64,000 nt of DNA, from positions 2,737,501 to 2,801,500 of the forward strand of contig NC_007643.1 of the NCBI RefSeq assembly GCF_000013085.1, given 5' to 3'. The notes below the pieces were generated by a model. That model had not been told where the DNA came from. It saw nothing but the letters and a program-made list of their open reading frames with translations, and made no database searches. Position numbers and translations under genes: made by a program. Source of the DNA: Rhodospirillum rubrum ATCC 11170. GTDB taxonomy: Bacteria; Pseudomonadota; Alphaproteobacteria; Rhodospirillales; Rhodospirillaceae. Shown in pieces: positions 28,685 to 37,196 of the stretch (positions within the stretch are counted from its first letter, which is position 1; each line of letters starts with the position of its first letter).

Positions 28685-31174
28685 ATGACAAGAAGGGATG
28701 CGAGCATGACGATCGGTTTGGGGGCGGCGCGGCGCGGGACCACGATGACGGGGCGCAGGGGCGCGCGCCCGCTGGCCTCGCTTTTGGCTTCGACCATCCT
28801 GGGCTGGTCCCTTGCGTCGCCGGCCTCCGAGGTCTGGGCCCAGCAGCCGCAAGCCATCGATCAGCACGCGATCCGTTTCCAGATCCCGGCTCAGCCGCTG
28901 GCCTCGGCCATCGACGCCTTCATCGACCAAAGCGGTTGGCAGATCAGCTATTCGACCGCCGTCGCGCGCGACAAGACCTCGAGCGCCGTCGCCGGCGAGA
29001 TGACGCCCGCCGAGGCTTTGCGCCGCCTTGTCAGCGGCACGGGCCTTGCGGTCCGCCTCACCGGAGCGGACGCCGCCGCCCTTTTTGATCCTCTGCCCCA
29101 GGGCGACGACCAGAAGACCGGCGCCCTCACCCTTGACACCCTCACCGTGGAAGGTGCTGGCATCGATCCCGGCGTCGGCCTGGGCGGCGGGGTGGTGACA
29201 CGGGGCTATGTCGCCGAAGCCGCCCGCATCGGCACCAAGACCGATACGGACCTGAAAAAGGTCCCCCAATCCATCGCCGTGGTGTCACGCCAGGAGTTGG
29301 AAGACCGCGACGCGCAAAGCTTGGTAGAGGCGGTTGGCTATTCCTCGGGCGTGCGAACCGGCGTCTATGGCTTCGATCCCCGCTTCGATACCATCCACGT
29401 GCGCGGCTTCAATGTGTCGAGCGAAGGGTTCTATCGCGATGGCCTGCGCGACCTGGGCGGCAGTTTCTCGGTGTTCCGCAAGGAACCCTATGGCTTCGAG
29501 GCGGTCAGCGTTCTCAAGGGGCCAAGCTCGACGCTGTATGGCGGCGGGTCGCCCGGCGGCATCATCGACGTGGTATCCAAGCGCCCAACGGAACAGGCCT
29601 TTAACGAAATCGAGATTCAGGCGGGCACCCGCGATCATCGACAGATCAACCTCGATACCTCCGGCCCCGTCCTTGAAAACGATACCGTCCTTTATCGCCT
29701 GACCGGGTTGTACCGCGAGGCCGACACCCAATACCTCGCCGCCCCCAACGACCGGTTCTATGTCGCCCCCGCCGTCACCTTGCGCTCGGATGACCGCGAT
29801 ACCCACCTCACCTTGCTCACCGAATACACCGATCTGACCACCGGGGGCGCGGCGGGCTATTACACCTCGCCGGATCTGAAAACCCGCATAGAAACCGGTG
29901 ATCCGGCTTGGGGCGATTTCGATCAGATGCAGTGGCGGGTCGGATACGAGTTCGAACACCGCTTCAACGACGTCCTCGCCCTCCGCCAGAACATGCGCTA
30001 TTCGAACATCAAGGCGGATATGCGCTGGACCGGCATCAACGATATTTCCGACGATGGCGCCACCGCCACCCGCAGCACCGGGCGGATCCGCGACGAGGCC
30101 TGGACCATCGGCGTCGATACCCATGCCCAGGCCGATTTCGCCACTGGCCCGCTCTCCCATACCGTTCTTGGCGGCGTGGATGTCAGCTACATCGACAGCG
30201 ATTACAAATACGGGGCGGGAACCGCGCCCGACCTGAACCTGATCACCGGCAATTATGGCCAACAAGCGATCGAGGGACCGGCGACGCTTGACCTCATCCG
30301 CAATACCGTCCGCCAGCGGCAGACGGGCCTCTACCTTCAAGATCAGATCGAAATCGACCGGGTGGTTCTGACCTTTGGCGGGCGTTACGACTGGCTGAGA
30401 AGCCAAGCCAAGAACCGGCTCGATCTTTCAAGCAGTACCGAGCACTACGACGATAACTTCTCCTATCGGGTTGGGCTGACCTATCTTTTCGACAATGGCA
30501 TCAGCCCCTATGTCAGCTACGCCACGTCTTTCGCCCCGACCACCGGAACAAGCGCCAGCGGCGCGGCCTTTGAACCGACCACGGGCGAACAGGTCGAGGT
30601 CGGCGTCAAATACATCCCCGACAGCCTGCCGCTTTCGATCAATGCCGCGCTGTTCAAGATCCGTCAGGAAAACGTCCTGGCCTCCGACCCCGATAATGTC
30701 TACTTCCAGATCCAGCGCGGCGAGGTCGAATCCACCGGCTTCGAGATCCAGGCGACGACCCGTCCGATCGACGGCCTCGATCTCACCGCCTCCTATACCT
30801 ACCTCGACATGGAAATCGCCGCCGGCGACAACGCGGGCAAGATCCCCTCGGGCATCCCCCATCACCAGATCACCGCCTGGGCCAATTACGTGTTTCAAAG
30901 CGGCTTGGCCAAGGGGCTGACGCTGGGCGCGGGTAGCCGCTTCTATGGCGAAAGCTGGGGCAATGATACCAACACGGTGAAGAACGACGCCCGCGTGCTG
31001 GTCGATGCCGCCATCGGCTATGATTTCAGCGCCCTCAGCCCGCAATTGCGCGGCGTCTCCGCCCAGATCAACGGCAAGAACCTCTTCGACAACCGCGCGG
31101 TTACCTTCGCCTCCAACCTGAGCTACCGCGAGGAAGGACGCGAGGTCGTCGGGTCGCTGCGCTACCGGTTCTAA
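28685..31174 (+). CDS. TonB-dependent siderophore receptor with STN signalling domain
   Basis: The product is an 829-residue outer-membrane receptor. A Sec signal peptide is followed by an STN domain (about residues 60-130; RFQIPAQPLASAIDAFIDQS), the periplasmic module that contacts FecR-type proteins. The plug domain contains VPQSIAVVSRQELEDR and VLKGPSSTLYGGGSPGGIID. A 22-strand barrel follows, and the chain ends in SLRYRF with the C-terminal aromatic typical of barrel insertion. This is the FpvA/FoxA-type siderophore receptor architecture. With the sigma and FecR genes it forms a complete cell-surface signalling unit. The siderophore is unknown. Confidence 0.92.
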   Translation: MTRRDASMTIGLGAARRGTTMTGRRGARPLASLLASTILGWSLASPASEVWAQQPQAIDQHAIRFQIPAQPLASAIDAFIDQSGWQISYSTAVARDKTSSAVAGEMTPAEALRRLVSGTGLAVRLTGADAAALFDPLPQGDDQKTGALTLDTLTVEGAGIDPGVGLGGGVVTRGYVAEAARIGTKTDTDLKKVPQSIAVVSRQELEDRDAQSLVEAVGYSSGVRTGVYGFDPRFDTIHVRGFNVSSEGFYRDGLRDLGGSFSVFRKEPYGFEAVSVLKGPSSTLYGGGSPGGIIDVVSKRPTEQAFNEIEIQAGTRDHRQINLDTSGPVLENDTVLYRLTGLYREADTQYLAAPNDRFYVAPAVTLRSDDRDTHLTLLTEYTDLTTGGAAGYYTSPDLKTRIETGDPAWGDFDQMQWRVGYEFEHRFNDVLALRQNMRYSNIKADMRWTGINDISDDGATATRSTGRIRDEAWTIGVDTHAQADFATGPLSHTVLGGVDVSYIDSDYKYGAGTAPDLNLITGNYGQQAIEGPATLDLIRNTVRQRQTGLYLQDQIEIDRVVLTFGGRYDWLRSQAKNRLDLSSSTEHYDDNFSYRVGLTYLFDNGISPYVSYATSFAPTTGTSASGAAFEPTTGEQVEVGVKYIPDSLPLSINAALFKIRQENVLASDPDNVYFQIQRGEVESTGFEIQATTRPIDGLDLTASYTYLDMEIAAGDNAGKIPSGIPHHQITAWANYVFQSGLAKGLTLGAGSRFYGESWGNDTNTVKNDARVLVDAAIGYDFSALSPQLRGVSAQINGKNLFDNRAVTFASNLSYREEGREVVGSLRYRF

Positions 31175-31243
31175 GCGATGGCGAGACGATGCGCTTTGAT
31201 TTAGGCTGGGGTTTTATGTCGCGTAATGCAGGAGATGCCGTCG

Positions 31244-31504
31244 ATGAGCCGCCAGTTCGCGGGCCGGGCGTTTATGCCGCTGGCCCTGGGGATCACCCTC
31301 GCCCTGACCGGCGCCTGCGCCAAAAAATCGGTCCTTCCCGCGGAAAGCGCCGGCGGATTGGCCCGGGCCTGTTCGATGGTGGCCTGCCAGTGCATCAATA
31401 GCGATGCCGGCCCCTTCACCCGCGAGCGGCCGCAACCGGTCGTCTGGTCGGCTGACGGCACCGCCGGTTGTCCGACGGGATGGCGCTTGCGGCGGGGCTC
31501 TTGA
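31244..31504 (+). CDS. Small cysteine-rich lipoprotein
   Basis: The product is an 86-residue predicted lipoprotein. AGGAG stands 9 nt before the ATG at 31244. The N-terminus is a lipoprotein signal (FMPLALGITLALTGAC, lipobox LTGAC). The mature part carries a CSMVACQC cluster and a CPTGWRLR end, giving five cysteines after the lipidated one. I do not recognise the family. It stands 70 bp after the receptor gene on the same strand and could be co-transcribed with it, which would suggest a role at the outer membrane in metal uptake, but this is only positional inference. Confidence 0.6.
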   Translation: MSRQFAGRAFMPLALGITLALTGACAKKSVLPAESAGGLARACSMVACQCINSDAGPFTRERPQPVVWSADGTAGCPTGWRLRRGS

Positions 31505-31529
31505 CCGCCTGCCCCCCCGCAACCAAAAG

Positions 31530-31585
31530 CGCATAATATATAAAAAACAACTAAAAGGGGAAAATAAATAATCGCACCCTTAAAG
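31530..31585. other. AT-rich gap between convergent genes
   Basis: The stretch around 31534-31580 is almost only A and T, in strong contrast to its surroundings, and lies between the 3' ends of the lipoprotein and the ParE-like toxin genes. No stem-loop with a T-run is clear. It marks a compositional border at the start of the toxin-antitoxin module. Confidence 0.45.
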
Positions 31586-31603
31586 CTGGTCCCCACTCTG
31601 GGT

Positions 31604-31912
31604 TTACTCCTCCATCAGCAGCGCCTCGGGCAGATCGCGGGCGCCATGCAGGATGCGGACAATCAAGGGCGGGAGTCGGTCGGCGTTGTAGACGATGACA
31701 TAGGGAAAGCCGGTCAGGATCAGGAAGCGATAGGGCGCCTCGGTCAGGTCGGGGCGCCTAGTCCCGATGCCGGGGTGTTCGGCGATGTGCACGGCCGCCT
31801 GGGCGATGCCGTCGCGCAAGGCTCGCGCAGCGGCGGAGTTGTCCCTGGCGATCCAGCGCACTGCGGCCAAAAGGTCCCGCCGCGCGGCCGGTGACAGTTT
31901 CGCCGCGTTCAT
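31604..31912 (-). CDS. parE: ParE/RelE-type toxin
   Basis: The product is a 102-residue toxin of the RelE/ParE superfamily. The pattern LSPAARRDLLAAVRWIARDN, a conserved RRPDL turn, YRFLILTGFPYVIVYN and IVRILHGARDLP is typical of ParE proteins, which usually poison DNA gyrase. The family assignment is firm; the target is not readable. It overlaps the antitoxin gene by 4 bp (ATGA), so translation of the toxin depends on that of the antitoxin. Confidence 0.85.
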   Translation of the reverse strand: MNAAKLSPAARRDLLAAVRWIARDNSAAARALRDGIAQAAVHIAEHPGIGTRRPDLTEAPYRFLILTGFPYVIVYNADRLPPLIVRILHGARDLPEALLMEE

Positions 31913-32160
31913 TGCCGGCTGGCGTCGATGATGCCATCAATTTCGGCAAGCACGCCTTCAAGGTCTACGCTTCCTTCCCGGTCGGCTTCCGCCTCGGCGG
32001 CTTCCACCATGCTCTGGAAACGGCGTCGCCGGTCCTCGGCTTCCTGAAGCAGGCGCAGGCCCGAGCGCACCACTTCGCTGAGGTTGTTGTAGCGTCCACC
32101 CTCGACACAGTCGCGGGCAAAGCGTTCCAAATCTGGGGTCAAGTGAACGTTGGTGGACAT
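31909..32160 (-). CDS. parD: ParD-type antitoxin
   Basis: The product is an 83-residue antitoxin. The N-terminal ribbon-helix-helix DNA-binding region reads NVHLTPDLERFARDCVEGG followed by YNNLSEVVRSGLRLLQEAE, the ParD signature. The C-terminal acidic half would wrap the toxin. The ATG at 32160 has GGAGGTG close upstream. The perfect 7-5-7 palindrome at 32171-32189 lies just before the gene and is the expected autorepressor site. Confidence 0.88.
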   Translation of the reverse strand: MSTNVHLTPDLERFARDCVEGGRYNNLSEVVRSGLRLLQEAEDRRRRFQSMVEAAEAEADREGSVDLEGVLAEIDGIIDASRQ

Positions 32161-32170
32161 GGCACCTCCG

Positions 32171-32189
32171 CATGTCAAAGATTGACATG
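32171..32189. promoter_or_regulatory. Palindromic operator of the parDE-like operon
   Basis: CATGTCA-AAGAT-TGACATG is a perfect 7-5-7 inverted repeat ending 10 bp before the antitoxin start codon. Ribbon-helix-helix antitoxins typically bind such sites to repress their own operon. The surrounding sequence is AT-rich (GAATATAAG on the far side). Confidence 0.7.
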
Positions 32190-32373
32190 AATATAAGTGC
32201 GAAGGCCGGAAAGGGGAAGGAGGTGCCCTCAGCCCCAACCTGCGGAGGTCAAGCTCCGAGAAAGGATGCTCGTTTTGTGGCGAAAAGCCATCTCGCCGAT
32301 ATTGATCGTCAGATCGTCACCTTCGGCGACTGCCCTTCCCGACGATTGCGCCCCCGCTCTCACAGGCCGCCCC

Positions 32374-32898
32374 TCACAGGCCATGAATGAATTCGTCGTA
32401 GGTCTGGCCGGTTTTTGCCAAAAGATCCTCGACGAGGACCATGGCGGCGGCCATACCGTCTTTTGGCGAGGCATGGCGGCGCTCTTCGTCCAGCAACGCC
32501 GCATAAAGATCCTTGATGCCGGGAAGAATCCGGGCTTCGGGAACGCGGCGGCTGGAATGATAGCCGATGACCTGCCCGGAGGCCGAAAACGTCGGGGTGA
32601 TATGGGCATAAACCCAGTAATGATCACCGTTCTTGGCCATATTGATCACATAGGCGAAGACTTCGTGACCTGCCGGGATACGGTCCCACAGAAGCTTGAA
32701 GACGCAAGCCGGCATATCGGGATGGCGGATGATATTATGGGGTTTTCCAAGGATTTCAGCCTCCTTGTAGCCGGCGACCTTCAAGAAGACATCATTGGCA
32801 TAGGTAATGATGCCCTTTAGATCTGTCTTCGAAACAATGATCTGGTCTTCGCCGAAGAAGCGCTCGACTCCGCTGGGAGTCACGATTGGCCGCGACAT
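32374..32898 (-). CDS. Aer-type PAS domain protein
   Basis: The product is a 174-residue soluble protein built around one PAS domain (about residues 12-125). The Aer/PAS-FAD type is suggested by YANDVFLKVAGYKEAEILGKP, NIIRHPDMP and GDHYWVYAHITPTF. The remaining ~50 residues are helical and show no HAMP or signalling module, so this is a stand-alone redox or energy sensor or an orphan fragment of one. AGGAGGGG upstream supports the start at 32898. GC content is lower than in neighbouring genes. No partner is adjacent. Confidence 0.82.
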   Translation of the reverse strand: MSRPIVTPSGVERFFGEDQIIVSKTDLKGIITYANDVFLKVAGYKEAEILGKPHNIIRHPDMPACVFKLLWDRIPAGHEVFAYVINMAKNGDHYWVYAHITPTFSASGQVIGYHSSRRVPEARILPGIKDLYAALLDEERRHASPKDGMAAAMVLVEDLLAKTGQTYDEFIHGL

Positions 32899-33362
32899 GC
32901 ACCCCTCCTGGGGCGGCTCCTGATCCAAGCCCCCCGTACAACGCGTTGTTTGCCGAAGGAAGAGACGCGGGGACGCGTTTCCACACGGGGAACAATCCGC
33001 CTCAGTCAGATGGAGCCAAACCCCACCTTCTTAGGGCAGACCGTCTAGCAATACAAAACATAGGGACATTATTCAAAGCGAATCCTTCGGGTAACCGCTT
33101 ACCTTTTGTCCGGACTCGACTTCCTGGTATGAGGTGGCGGAAGAACCATCCTGGCGCGCCCTCCCCGATCCCTTGCCCTCAACCGGGCCGTGACCGCTCC
33201 GGTCGCCCGCCCGCCCCGGGGGCGGCGACTCGAAAAAGCCGGATTTATGGCCCTAGATCAGGATGATTTCAGGTCTGATCGACCTGAAATCATCCTGATC
33301 TAAATCTAAATGTTAGAGCGGGATTTTCGGCGAAAACCGCGCACACTTTTCGCCATCCCGCT
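32899..33362. other. Intergenic region upstream of the PAS gene
   Basis: No gene is supported. The left part should hold the promoter of the PAS gene (leftward). The middle, about 33030-33100, is AT-rich. The right 110 bp are occupied by a palindromic repeat (33253-33366). Confidence 0.5.
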
Positions 33363-33366
33363 CTAG
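33253..33366. repeat. CTAG-ended double-hairpin repeat, copy 1
   Basis: This 114-bp element has two stem-loops. The first has perfect 21-bp arms (33255-33275 with 33281-33301). The second has arms TAGAGCGGGAT and ATCCCGCTCTA (33314-33324 with 33355-33365) and an inner GGCGAAAA/TTTTCGCC pair. Both ends read CTAG. A near-identical copy lies in opposite orientation at 39382-39498. The second hairpin resembles the widespread alphaproteobacterial intergenic palindromes of the RIME type. The right CTAG supplies the TAG stop of the ferritin-like gene. Confidence 0.85.
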
Positions 33367-34376
33367 GGGGTCTGCCCCGCCTTCAGCGCCGCCAGCCGGT
33401 CGCTCAATCGGGCCAGACGCGACAGCGTCACATGAACCTCGGCGTCGATCATCCCGGTGGCGGCGCTATCGCTTTCCCGATCCATCAGATCCTGCCAAGC
33501 GCCAAGCAGCCGGCCGGCCAGACGAACCTCGCCTTGCACCAGATCGATCAGCGAGCCGCCAAAGGACAGGGCTTGCTCCTTGGCCGGGCGCGGGGCGACG
33601 GACATCCCCGGGGCGCCGACGCTCTCGCCGCGTTCGCGGGCTTCCGCCGCCAATTGCAAGAACAGCGCACCGGTCACCGTGCCAAGGGCGAAGCGGGCGG
33701 CCAAGGCATAGCGATGGGCGGTTTCGGCTTCGGCCCGGGCGACATGGCCGGCCAGCACCCCGCCCTCCTCCCCGTCAAAATGCAAAGTAAGCGGCGTCAG
33801 GCTGGCCGACAGGGTCACGGGCAGGAACGCCCCATCCAGGGCGGCGCGCTCGGTCGGCCAAGCCCGGCGGCGGGCCAGACGCAAACGGGCGACATGGGAA
33901 AGCTCCTCGGCGGCCATCCGCTCGGCTTCCAGGCGCAGGGCGACATCGGCCGTTCCCGCCGCCAGGCGCATATAAAAGGCATAGGCCCGTTCCTCGTTGC
34001 GCACGGCGCGGTCCAGGGCGAACCACGGGCTCGACAGCGGCAGGGCGGCGTGGATGACGTCCTCGGGGTCGGGGGCTTCGGGGGGATCCCAGGCGAAGGG
34101 CAATTCGGCGGCGGGAATCACCCCCTGCTGGCGCGCCCATTCGGCCAGCATCGCCCCGTGGTCGCGTTCCTCGGCCTCAAGCCGGCGGAACAGGGCGGCC
34201 AGAGCCTCCTCGCCCACCGCTTCCATCCGCATCGACAACTCGGCGTAGCGGCGGCCGGATTCCCGCTCCATCGCCAGGGCGAGGGCGAAAAGCTGATCTA
34301 CTCCGGCGATCTTCGGCACCGTATCGAAAGTCATCGGGCCGCTCTCGCGCAGTCCTCGTCCCCTTGGGCGTTCCAT
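33363..34376 (-). CDS. Ferritin-like (rubrerythrin-type) di-iron protein
   Basis: The product is a 337-residue soluble protein. The first ~180 residues form a ferritin-like four-helix bundle. The first half has MERESGRRYAELS and EAEERDHG (ExxH at Glu70-His73); the second has NEERAYAFYMRLA and AEELSHVARL, giving the usual pair of E...ExxH motifs that bind two irons. The second ~150 residues are a helical domain I do not recognise. The start at 34376 is chosen for AGGAGG four bases upstream; an ATG at 34334 is the next option. Oxidative stress protection or iron handling is inferred from the family. The TAG stop lies in the flanking repeat. Confidence 0.75.
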   Translation of the reverse strand: MERPRGRGLRESGPMTFDTVPKIAGVDQLFALALAMERESGRRYAELSMRMEAVGEEALAALFRRLEAEERDHGAMLAEWARQQGVIPAAELPFAWDPPEAPDPEDVIHAALPLSSPWFALDRAVRNEERAYAFYMRLAAGTADVALRLEAERMAAEELSHVARLRLARRRAWPTERAALDGAFLPVTLSASLTPLTLHFDGEEGGVLAGHVARAEAETAHRYALAARFALGTVTGALFLQLAAEARERGESVGAPGMSVAPRPAKEQALSFGGSLIDLVQGEVRLAGRLLGAWQDLMDRESDSAATGMIDAEVHVTLSRLARLSDRLAALKAGQTP

Positions 34377-34509
34377 GATGCCTCCTGCTCGCGGAAACGG
34401 ATGGCGGAGGGCCCCCTCAAAGATGGGACGGCCCTCCCCCAACGCAACCGGAGTATCCTCTTATTCGGCGCGCCACCCTAGTCGAAAGTGTCCGGCTAAA
34501 AGAAGGGGG

Positions 34510-35721
34510 TCAGGCGGCGGACGCATGGCCTTCCACCCGGGCGCCGACGGTGCGCCGCCGTCCGGCCCCCAGGCCGGCGATCAGGGCCAAGGCGCCAATC
34601 GCCAGGAACAGCCCGGCCACCGGACCCCAACTGCCGGTCTGCTGGTGGATCAGCCCGACCAGCAAGGGGCCCATCGCCGAAACGCTATAGCCCACCCCTT
34701 GAGCCATGCCCGAGAGATGGGCGGCGATATGGCTATCGCCCGAGCGCAAAACGATCAGGCTGAGCGCCGTGGCGAAGGAGGCGCCCTGGGCCAGCCCGAG
34801 GATCACGGCGAAGCCCCAGATCAGCGACAGGGGGGCCAGCATGCAGCCCATCAGTCCGATCGCCGTTCCGCATTGGGTCAGCACCACGGCCAGCCGCTGG
34901 TCGCGCGCCCGACCGGCCAGACTGGGGGTGACCAGGGCGGTGGGCAATTGGCACAGCACCGAGACCGAAACCATCAGCCCGGCCTCCACCGCCGAGATCC
35001 CACGGTCGCGCAGGATCGGCGCCAGCCAGCCGAACACGCAATAGGCCAGCGAGGATTGCATGCCCATGAACAAGGTCACCTGCCAAGCCACCTTGTCGCG
35101 CCACAGGCCGACCACCGGCAGCACGCCGCCGGCCTTGCCGCCCCGCTTGCCCCTCAAGGCGAAGGGGGCCCAGGCGACGATGGCGATCAGGGCCGGCACC
35201 ACCCACCATGCCAGGGCCGCCGCCCAATCGCCGTCCAGCCGGTTCATCAGCGGCACCGTCGCCCCGGCGGCCACCGCCGCTCCGCCGCACATCGCCATGG
35301 TCATCACCCCGGTCATCGCCACCGCATGGCCGGGGTAATCGCGCTTGAGCACCCCGGGCAGCAGCACGTTGACCGCTCCGATCGCCAAACCGCCCACCGC
35401 CGTGCCGATGAACAGCGCCAAAGGCGTATGCGCCCCGCGCAAGGCGATGGCGGCGGCCAGAACCACCAGCATGGCCAGGATCAGGCGGTCGGTGCCGACG
35501 ATGCGGGCCAGCCGGGGGGCCAGCGGGCCGAACAGCCCCAGGCACAGCACCGGCAAGGTGGTCAGCCAACTGGCCTGGGCGGCCGATAGACCGAGACCGG
35601 CCATGATTTCATTGAGAACCGGTCCGACGCTGCTCAGCGCCGGTCGCAGGTTGAGGGCGACCAGAACGATGGCGCCCGCCAGCAGCAAGCTTCGGCCATG
35701 CCAGGGGGAGGAAGGGGTCAC
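34510..35721 (-). CDS. MFS transporter, CynX/NimT-type
   Basis: The product is a 403-residue inner-membrane protein with about 12 predicted helices. The segments LNLRPALSSVGPVLNEI, LFGPLAPRLARIVGTDR and GLAIGAVNVLLPGVLKRDYP are typical of the CynX/NimT subfamily of the major facilitator superfamily, which exports small anions or drugs such as cyanate and 2-nitroimidazole. The start is uncertain: the GTG at 35721 avoids overlap with the lipocalin gene, while an ATG at 35793 would add 24 hydrophilic residues. Substrate unknown. Confidence 0.85.
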   Translation of the reverse strand: MTPSSPWHGRSLLLAGAIVLVALNLRPALSSVGPVLNEIMAGLGLSAAQASWLTTLPVLCLGLFGPLAPRLARIVGTDRLILAMLVVLAAAIALRGAHTPLALFIGTAVGGLAIGAVNVLLPGVLKRDYPGHAVAMTGVMTMAMCGGAAVAAGATVPLMNRLDGDWAAALAWWVVPALIAIVAWAPFALRGKRGGKAGGVLPVVGLWRDKVAWQVTLFMGMQSSLAYCVFGWLAPILRDRGISAVEAGLMVSVSVLCQLPTALVTPSLAGRARDQRLAVVLTQCGTAIGLMGCMLAPLSLIWGFAVILGLAQGASFATALSLIVLRSGDSHIAAHLSGMAQGVGYSVSAMGPLLVGLIHQQTGSWGPVAGLFLAIGALALIAGLGAGRRRTVGARVEGHASAA

Positions 35722-35768
35722 GGGACGACAAAATCCTGATGAAAGGGAAAAAGACTTTAGCGGACGGC

Positions 35769-36374
35769 TCAACCGGCCTTGGCGGTCTTGCAAACGGGCC
35801 CCTGGTGATCGACCAGGATCAACTCGTCAACGGCGAAGCCGTTTTCGCGGGCGATATCGACCAGGGACGCGCGGATCGCCGGGTCGAGATCGGGCTTGCG
35901 GGCGAGGATCCACAGATAGTCGCGCGTCGGCCCCGAGACCAGGGCATAGCCATAATCAGCCTGATCAAGGGCGAAAACGTGATAGCCCCCGGCCAGCGGC
36001 CAGAAGAAGGTGACCGACAGACTGGGCACTTCGGGTCCCTTCTGGAAGGTGGCGTAGCCTTCGATCGAGCGCCAGCGGCAGGCCTTGGTGTCATAGCCCT
36101 TGTTGACCACGCTGATCTTGCCGTCGGGGCGCAGACCATAGGTGGCGGTCACATCACTGAGATCCCGCTCGAAACCGTGGTCAAGGCGCATCACCTCGTA
36201 CCAGGGACCAAGGTAACGTCCGGCCTCGAAGGGTTGGGCCGGGGTGATGCCATCGGGCACGCCGGTACAGCCCGCCAGCATCCCCAGCAGGCCAAACACC
36301 CCCGCCCGGCCGCGTCGGGCGACGCGCAGGGCGTCGCCGGCCAGATCGCCTAAAAACATCGTGATGAAAGCCAT
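35769..36374 (-). CDS. blc: Lipocalin (Blc-like outer-membrane lipoprotein)
   Basis: The product is a 201-residue lipoprotein of the bacterial lipocalin family. The N-terminus ends in a lipobox (LLGMLAGCTG, Cys36). The lipocalin GxW motif is seen as YLGPWYEVMRLDHGFER, and further family segments are VTATYGLRPDGKISVVNKGY, YGYALVSGPTRDYLWILARKP and ARENGFAVDELILVDH. Blc binds lysophospholipids and fatty acids and is induced under envelope stress in enterobacteria. It lies 40 bp after the last yeh-type transporter gene on the same strand, so it may share the operon. Confidence 0.88.
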   Translation of the reverse strand: MAFITMFLGDLAGDALRVARRGRAGVFGLLGMLAGCTGVPDGITPAQPFEAGRYLGPWYEVMRLDHGFERDLSDVTATYGLRPDGKISVVNKGYDTKACRWRSIEGYATFQKGPEVPSLSVTFFWPLAGGYHVFALDQADYGYALVSGPTRDYLWILARKPDLDPAIRASLVDIARENGFAVDELILVDHQGPVCKTAKAG

Positions 36375-36413
36375 GGCGGAAAGTCCCCTTTGACTGTGGT
36401 GCCGGTAGCGGCG

Positions 36414-37196
36414 TCATCGACCGGGAGCGGCCGGTCCCCCGGTCTCGAACCGCCCCATCGCCCGCGCCACCCGCCGCTCGATCAGACCGAGGCCGTCGTG
36501 CAGAAGCACGGCGAGCAGGGCGACAAGCAGCCCGCCCTGAAGCAGGAAGGCGGTGTTGTTGGACAGCAGCCCGGCGATGATCACCTCGCCCAACCCCGGG
36601 GCGGCCACCGTCGAGCCGATGGTCGCCGTTCCCAGATTGATGATCGTCGACACCCTGATCCCTTCCAGGATCAGCGGCAAGGCCAAGGGGAGCTCGATGC
36701 GAACCAAGCGGGTCAGCGGCCCCATGCCCATGCCGCGCGCCGCGTCGAGAACGGCAGCGGGAACCTGGGTCAGCCCGGCCAGGGTATTTTCGAAGATCGG
36801 CAAAAGCCCATACAGAAACAACGCGATCAGCGCCGGCTTGGCTCCGAAGCCGACCAGCGGCACCATCACCGCCAGAACCGCCACCGGCGGAAAAGTCTGG
36901 CCCAGGTTGACCAGGGCGCGCGACAGGCCAAAGAACGCCCGCCCGGCCCGCCGGGTGACGATCACCGCCAGCGGCAGGGCGATCAGGGTGCTGAGCGTGG
37001 CGGCCAGGGCGACGATGCGCAGATGATCGAGCGTCAGGCCAAGCAGCGGGCTTTGGGTATAGATCGCCGGCGCGCCGTTCTCGGCCAGCGGCGCGAAAAG
37101 CGGGGCGAAGGCGGCCGGGCGGGCCAGGAAGCCGGCAAGCACGCCCAGGGCCAGCAGGCGCGGCAGCAGCCGGCCGATCCATCGCCACGCCGTCAT
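36414..37196 (-). CDS. yehW: Osmoprotectant ABC transporter permease (YehW-like)
   Basis: The product is a 260-residue inner-membrane permease of the glycine betaine/choline (OpuCB/YehW) type. Hydrophobic helices are interspersed, and the typical EAA loop is seen as VLDAARGMGMGPLTRLVRIELPLALP. It overlaps the start of the ATPase gene by 4 bp (ATGA). It would pair with the second permease at 38194-39375. Substrates in this family are glycine betaine, choline or related compatible solutes. Confidence 0.87.
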   Translation of the reverse strand: MTAWRWIGRLLPRLLALGVLAGFLARPAAFAPLFAPLAENGAPAIYTQSPLLGLTLDHLRIVALAATLSTLIALPLAVIVTRRAGRAFFGLSRALVNLGQTFPPVAVLAVMVPLVGFGAKPALIALFLYGLLPIFENTLAGLTQVPAAVLDAARGMGMGPLTRLVRIELPLALPLILEGIRVSTIINLGTATIGSTVAAPGLGEVIIAGLLSNNTAFLLQGGLLVALLAVLLHDGLGLIERRVARAMGRFETGGPAAPGR

